Assembly: GCA_015227615.1 (NCBI GenBank)
Contig: JAALGZ010000001.1
Span: forward strand, 2,108,001 to 2,172,000
Direction: 5' to 3'
Length of the DNA stretch: 64,000 nt
DNA from: Labyrinthula sp. Ha
Taxonomy: Eukaryota > Sar > Bigyra > Labyrinthulida > Labyrinthulaceae
Positions 58,882 through 64,000 of the stretch are shown piece after piece (position 1 is the stretch's first letter; each line of letters opens with the position of its first letter). The position numbers and the translations under genes are program-made. The notes under the pieces are model-generated. The model made no database searches. It was given only the letters and a program-made list of their open reading frames with translations, and was not told where the DNA came from.

Positions 58882-60222
58882 ATGAGTTTGAAAAGATTGA
58901 AAAAGATATCGGATGATTTAAGGCCGAACAACTGTATTGGAGAAGCTGAAAATAGAGAAATTCCCATAAAGCAAGCATTCATCACCCGATATGCTGTAAA
59001 AATAGCTTTTGTCGATAACTCAGCGAAAGATGAAAGATATGGGGGTTCGGGCGATGTTGCTATTCTTGAAGGAGAACTGATGAAAATACCTGGAACCAAC
59101 TCCTCCACTGTGTTGATATTTATGCACCCCAGTGGTATTCAAAATCTTCTGCCACTTCCAAATGCTTTGGCGAGAGCTGGGCTTCATGTGTGCACATGTT
59201 CAAGTCGTTATCCTAACAACGACACTTGTTTGATAATGGAGAAAGTTCTGTTGGATTTAAGTGCTTGTATCAAGCACCTGAGGGACAAATATGGATATAA
59301 AAAGGTTGTCCTATGTGGTTGGTCAGGAGGAGGAAGCTTATCTGCTTTTTATGCTGCTCAAAGTGAGCTTTCACCAGGTGACAGGATAAAACGTACCCCT
59401 GCCGGTGACACCGTAGATCTTTCTACACTGGAACAAATAGATGGGTTATTCTTACTTGCCGCTCACTCATCGAGAGCTAAGATATTTACAGAGTGGATTG
59501 ACCCAGCGGTGACATTAGAAAGTTTCGAGACCTCTCAGCCCCAATATCTTGACTTTTACAATCGTGATTCTGAAATAGATATATACAATGAAAAAACAGT
59601 GAATCAATTTTTAACTAAGAAAAATACTCTTTGTTTTACTAAGGATTTTGAAAATAAATTCAGAAAAGCTCAAGTCGAACGAAATAGAAAGATAACGCAA
59701 CATTGTTTAACAAGAGTCAAACAGTTAGATTCACCCAAATCTAAGTTGAAGACAAGGGACGAAGGGTTTGTTGTCCATTGTACACAGGCTGATTTGAGGA
59801 GAATAGACTCACTAATTTCACCCAATGGCAGAGAGAAAGTAACAGCGCACAACCTTGAGCAGAAGAAGAACGAGTTATGGCAAGAGAATGTATCTCCAGT
59901 TGGATTAGCCCGTTTCACCACATGTCGCGCTTTTCTTTCCCAATGGAGCTATGATTTGTCGAATGCGGATGCGGTAAGTAGTTTGAACACTCTAGCTAAA
60001 CTTAAGTCAAGACTTCCTGTGTTGGTTTTGGAGAATGAGGCGGATCATTTGGTTCCTCGAGATCATTTGCAAGAAATGTTTGAAGCTCTGGGCGATAACT
60101 ATACCGCTAGAAAATATGTTCGAATAGCAAATGCCTCTCACTACTACTTTGGTCAAAAACAGGAAATGTTAACAGCTGTGAAAAATATCCAGAAATCTCT
60201 AAGGGACTTCAATCTGATCTGA
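58882..60222 (+). CDS. Alpha/beta hydrolase of bacterial type
   Basis: A 446-residue single-exon protein. The hydrolase core is clear: IFMHPSGIQNLLPLP (oxyanion region), SRYPNNDTCLIMEKVLLDL, the nucleophile elbow CGWSGGGS, LFLLAAHSSRA then TEWIDPAV, and at the end LPVLVLENEADHLVPRDH (acid Asp) and NASHYYFGQ (His), so the Ser-Asp-His triad is complete. The overall pattern, including SPVGLARFTTCRAFLSQWSY, is one I know from actinobacterial and proteobacterial hydrolases of about 400 residues and not from typical eukaryotic enzymes, which suggests gene acquisition from bacteria; the lack of introns agrees. Substrate unknown; esters or thioesters are likely. No signal peptide. Its stop is 12 bp from the stop of the convergent FtsH-like gene. 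Confidence 0.85.
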   Translation: MSLKRLKKISDDLRPNNCIGEAENREIPIKQAFITRYAVKIAFVDNSAKDERYGGSGDVAILEGELMKIPGTNSSTVLIFMHPSGIQNLLPLPNALARAGLHVCTCSSRYPNNDTCLIMEKVLLDLSACIKHLRDKYGYKKVVLCGWSGGGSLSAFYAAQSELSPGDRIKRTPAGDTVDLSTLEQIDGLFLLAAHSSRAKIFTEWIDPAVTLESFETSQPQYLDFYNRDSEIDIYNEKTVNQFLTKKNTLCFTKDFENKFRKAQVERNRKITQHCLTRVKQLDSPKSKLKTRDEGFVVHCTQADLRRIDSLISPNGREKVTAHNLEQKKNELWQENVSPVGLARFTTCRAFLSQWSYDLSNADAVSSLNTLAKLKSRLPVLVLENEADHLVPRDHLQEMFEALGDNYTARKYVRIANASHYYFGQKQEMLTAVKNIQKSLRDFNLI

Positions 60223-60234
60223 GTTTATATTTAT

Positions 60235-61536
60235 TTAATTCGTGCGCTTAAAGAGCTGACTAATTACATCAGTTGCCCCGTTTTCCTGACGTGTTCCTGA
60301 CCTTGAACTCTTGAAGTAATGAACTGAGGATAGGAAGTCCTCAAGAGATACTGTCAGGCTTCTTCTTCTAGCGGCAAAAATAGCTGCCTCGTTACACACA
60401 CTGGCAATTTCTGCCCCGGAAAATCCTCCAGTGAGTAAAGCAAGTGAATGGTAATCAAATCCCTCACGCTGGTCTAAGTTCAGCTGCCGTGAATGAACTC
60501 GAAAAACATCTACTCTTCCTTTCAAATCTGGAAGACCTACTTGTATTATTCTGTCAAATCGTCCGGGTCGCGTCAACGCTTTGTCAAGTACATCAAGCCG
60601 ATTTGTGGCACCAATAAGTACAACTTCGTTCGAATCAAAGCCATCCATAAGAGTGAGTAATTGATTAAGCGTCTGTTCTCTCTCTTCATTAGAATTGAAA
60701 CTATTATTCGATCTAGCTTTTCCCAGCGCATCAATTTCATCAATAAACAAGACAGAGGGGGCGTTGTCAATAGCGGTTTCAAAGAGCTTTCGTACTCTTG
60801 ATGCACCTCTTCCTGCAAATACTTCAACGAATTCTGAACCTGCTGCGTAGAAAAAGGGAAGGTTAACCTCATTAGCCATTGCTTTAGCTAGTAGTGTTTT
60901 TCCAGTTCCTGAAGGTCCAACCAAAAGGATCCCAGATGGCATACGGGCACCAAGTCGCTTCAGCTGAGAAGCATGAGGTTCTTCAAAGAACTGGGTAATT
61001 TCTGATACAAGTGCTTTTGCTTTTGGAACTCCTGCCACATCATCAAAATTAATTTTTTGTTTAGGCTTTCTCTTCTTCTTTTCGAATTTATCTGAATCTG
61101 GACTGAGAAACTTTCTGAAAGCATAAATTGACACGGCAAGATAAACAAAAGGAAATATGAAAGTAAGAATTGTACGTCCAGATACTGTTGGGGCTACAGG
61201 TATAGCTTCATCAAAAGGAACCTTTTTCATGAACAAGTAATCTGCAATTGTTGGAAAAAATTTAGGAGGTTCAGTATAGAATAGCTTTTCTGCTTCATTT
61301 TTAACTCGAAATTTTAGTTCTTTGTCTGAAAACATAACGCTCTGAACTTGTTTTTCGTCTATTCTGTTTAGAAATTCAAAAAAACTCATTCTGGTAGCTT
61401 GCTCCGCTTCTTTTATTCGAACGGATTTTTTACCTGTGAGTCGAGAAAGAATCAACATAATCGTAACAAAGGTTACAGTTCGTCGGTATTTCCGGACTAG
61501 AAGAAGTACACTAGAAACAATTGCGGAAAGCTTCAT
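60235..61536 (-). CDS. FtsH-like membrane AAA ATPase lacking the M41 peptidase domain
   Basis: 433 residues. Layout follows FtsH: N-terminal hydrophobic segment (residues about 20-35), an FtsH_ext-like region ([20 protein letters not shown]), a second membrane span ([19 protein letters not shown]), then the AAA module INFDDVAGV, Walker A GPSGTGKT (Ser for the usual second Pro), Walker [11 protein letters not shown], second region of homology [20 protein letters not shown] and the lid [17 protein letters not shown]. The protein ends about 45 residues after the lid at KRTN; the HEXXH zinc protease domain that makes up the rest of FtsH is entirely absent. There is no room for a further exon: the stop is 12 bp from the convergent neighbour's stop. 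A mitochondrial or plastid unfoldase/chaperone role, like the inactive FtsHi proteins, is the likely reading. Confidence 0.88.
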   Translation of the reverse strand: MKLSAIVSSVLLLVRKYRRTVTFVTIMLILSRLTGKKSVRIKEAEQATRMSFFEFLNRIDEKQVQSVMFSDKELKFRVKNEAEKLFYTEPPKFFPTIADYLFMKKVPFDEAIPVAPTVSGRTILTFIFPFVYLAVSIYAFRKFLSPDSDKFEKKKRKPKQKINFDDVAGVPKAKALVSEITQFFEEPHASQLKRLGARMPSGILLVGPSGTGKTLLAKAMANEVNLPFFYAAGSEFVEVFAGRGASRVRKLFETAIDNAPSVLFIDEIDALGKARSNNSFNSNEEREQTLNQLLTLMDGFDSNEVVLIGATNRLDVLDKALTRPGRFDRIIQVGLPDLKGRVDVFRVHSRQLNLDQREGFDYHSLALLTGGFSGAEIASVCNEAAIFAARRRSLTVSLEDFLSSVHYFKSSRSGTRQENGATDVISQLFKRTN

Positions 61537-64000
61537 TTTCTTCGTTCTGATTTAAATAGCTTTCTTCCGAGAAATGGTAATGTAATACTGTGATATATGA
61601 GTATTATCACTTGAAAACTGCTGCCGCCTGCAGGTGCATAAAAAATGTAGTACAGCTTCTAAAGACAGAAGGAGAAACTACATATACTTCCATTGATCAT
61701 TCTCTTAGGGTATGAAAACGTTTACAATCTTAATAGACCCAATATATAATAATTTCCCGTCATGGAACCTAAAATCATGAGCTGTCGGAGATCTTAGTGA
61801 TGCAGGGATCCTTCACAGAAAAGACTCAACTGAAAGAAAAAAGGAGTACTAACACTAAATATACTATAATTTCAAAGAGTTATTGTCTATCCTGCACATG
61901 GGTGAAGACAAGGTTAAAATGATTTTAATGTAAGAAGAGCAAAGCTATCCCCCTAGAAAGAAGTGAAATAACAAATATTCCACCAATTACATTTTAACAT
62001 CACAGCATTTGGTTTTTTAATTCTTTAGTATGAACTCAACATAATGTCTTTAGAAAATTTGTCTTCCAAAAATGAGAAAATAGGAGCAATTAGTAATCGA
62101 AACAATCAAAAAATGCTGAGAGTTTCATAGAACAGATTAGTAGAAGGTTTAAGAGAAGCAAGATGAAAGGTTGGAAGAGAAAACAACACCAAGATAGAAG
62201 AGACATGATACAGTTAAATTGAAGTATAGTAAAATAACTTCTGACGCAGTTAAGAAAATATTTTCTTTAAGTTCTTTTTATATTCATGAACGTCAAGTTG
62301 TGTAGCATCAAATGATGAAATATAAAAGATATGAAGCCCAAGCAAATAAGAGGACACAAAACACCTAAAATGGATATATATAATATTGAGGACATTTTGT
62401 ATTACACTGCTGTTACAAAAATTTCTGAAATATGCATTAAGTTTATGAAAGTCTCATTCTGAAAGCTAAGGCCACAGTTTCTGAAACGTATGGAGAGGAT
62501 ACACAAAAGATAATGAAAGAAGCATAGGAAAAATCAAAAGTCTTATAAAAACAAACCTAATTAACACGAAGTAGCATATAATATAATCCGATTTACTTTT
62601 TTTCAGTTGAAGTACAAAGGTTCCAAATATATATGAAAACCAAAGACATATTAACGGTGGAAATTTCTGAAAAGAAACCTTCTTAAAACAAGCAGAAGTA
62701 TTTATTAATGAGAAAATTCAATAAGCGCGGGGCTATCTTGGCAAAATAATGATGTTTTCATTTGACAGAAAATTTCATAGCATAAAAACATAGCGCGACA
62801 TGTAAGGGAAATTCTAGGAAAGGAAGTAGTTTTGGGATGAGAATAATCACCAAGGTCTTGGGAGCCTTCAAAATGAAAACATTAATATCAAATTTTCTTC
62901 TATTTTTTTCTTTTCTATGTGATAGCAAAGGTGAAGATGAATCGTGTGATAGATCAGATTTAATACTAAGAATGCGTCATTGATATATTGTTGAAAAAAT
63001 CTCTTGCGAAAAAAATGGGGAATGTTTGCTTTTGTCTTTCCTTGCTGCCTTTAACTCTCTGACATACCCCCCTACACATCGCTAGCAACTCTGCATGTTC
63101 CTCCAATCTGCCTATGGGCACCTTAACCATACTCAAGGATGGAACCTTTACTATAATCTATAAGCTCTATCTACTACTAATGTCCACCCTGTTGTTACCC
63201 TTTTGGGCAAAAAGATGTGAAAGGGTGTCCTGACAAACCTATCATGAAATAAAGCGTGGGTGTTTTATTTGCGGATTTCTCTGTATATAGCAAGAATGCT
63301 CAAAGGCTCTACATACGAAGTTTAAGCTAATCCAAGGATCAAGTTTACTTATTTCTCATTGACCCCAACTATCTCATTCATATTAAATTTGTACTGAGCT
63401 GTTTGTCGGGCAACCTTCTCTATAACTATCTTAGTCAAATATCCTCTGTCTAAAATTAATTGTCATTAAAATAAATTCGCTGACTCTGTCTTTAATATTT
63501 TCTTACATCAATGAATTCCTATGTCCAATGTTGACTAGGGAATTGATTTTATCTCACTTTTCTTGCTCACACCTCTCCGTCATTTGATAAGGATATTTTA
63601 GAAGTTGATTGGGACTTTTAATCTTGAAACTATGTCTTGGTCCCTCTATTTTTCAATATTGAGTGAAAAAGCTAAGCTGTCTGAGTGGAACACTGATAAA
63701 ACGGGAAAATATTACTTTGGTCAAATGTATCGATCTATTTTTTTCATTAATGTCTTTGCTCAACGTTTTTATGTTCTTCTTGATACCTGTGCAACATATG
63801 TTGAGTCTGACGTCTAAGGGCCTCCTAGGTTTCAATATCATAGAAAACAGCTTTGCCCAACTAAAATTTTAGACTTTCGTGAATGATTGCCTATGCTACT
63901 CTGGGTGGTATAGAAGGTATCCTTAAGAAGTGTTTGGTGTAACTCAAATGAACTTTATCTGCTTCAAAGCAAGATTTGGCAAACAATGGTTTTCCAACGA
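61537..64000. other. Gene-poor stretch to the end of the window
   Basis: No supported gene. The ORFs at 63605-63872 on both strands overlap each other and have no family. A slightly more GC-rich patch at 63040-63240 holds a small inverted repeat (ACCCTTT ... AAAGGGT, about 63197-63226) with no further context. Confidence 0.45.

Noticed and set aside
1-64000. CRISPR arrays, prokaryotic operons, rRNA genes or organelle DNA
   Set aside because: No regular spaced repeats, no rRNA-like tracts, and the spliceosomal introns and gene families show nuclear eukaryotic DNA.

Overview
The window is nuclear DNA of a single-celled eukaryote. It is AT-rich, has no bacterial operon structure, and its genes are split by spliceosomal GT-AG introns of only 27 to 32 nt. 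I could place fifteen such introns by asking where a conserved protein motif, an open frame or a signal peptide is restored. The gene content includes a CDPK-like kinase with EF hands, an LRR membrane protein with a P-T/S-P-S rich stalk, a C2-type phosphatidylserine decarboxylase, an ADAM-like metallopeptidase and a possible CSPP-like centrosomal protein. This mix fits a flagellated protist of the stramenopile/alveolate type, but no single gene fixes the lineage. Codon use is standard: conserved proteins end where expected at TAA, TAG or TGA and carry none of these inside.

Layout. 1.3-5.6 kb: a decayed J-domain gene, an intact ornithine decarboxylase, and two small membrane-protein loci carrying in-frame stops. 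7.7-9.4 kb: a four-exon gene for a basic protein with a PAS-like end, followed by a small basic ORF. 14.4-16.3 kb: kinase 1 (kinase domain plus EF hands). 19.6-21.8 kb: phosphatidylserine decarboxylase. 22-27 kb: gene-poor DNA with scraps of decayed coding sequence and two small GC-rich islands. 27.2-28.7 kb: a 5'-truncated LINE. 28.9-35.2 kb: a dense island of five genes (kinase 2, Dcp2 decapping enzyme, a DUF7802-like membrane protein, an ADAM-like protease, histone mRNA stem-loop binding protein). 37.9-41.2 kb: a degenerate EEP-like protein and ALG9 mannosyltransferase. 45.8-47.7 kb: coiled-coil CSPP-like protein. 50.9-54.8 kb: a peroxisomal hydroxyacyl-CoA dehydrogenase and an LRR membrane protein. 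58.9-61.5 kb: a bacterial-type alpha/beta hydrolase tail-to-tail with a protease-less FtsH-like AAA ATPase. The rest is long AT-rich gene-poor DNA with at least one dispersed repeat family of about 230 bp.

Functionally the genes are housekeeping and signalling: polyamine synthesis, phosphatidylethanolamine synthesis, N-glycan assembly, mRNA decay and histone mRNA handling, peroxisomal beta-oxidation, calcium-regulated kinases and cell-surface proteins. I see no gene cluster that looks like a defence or secondary-metabolite system. The most unusual things are the uniform ultrashort introns (two of them a multiple of three and stop-free, one splitting the zinc site of the metallopeptidase), the AAA protein without its peptidase half, the SLBP with a large insertion in its RNA-binding domain, and the degenerate EEP-like protein.
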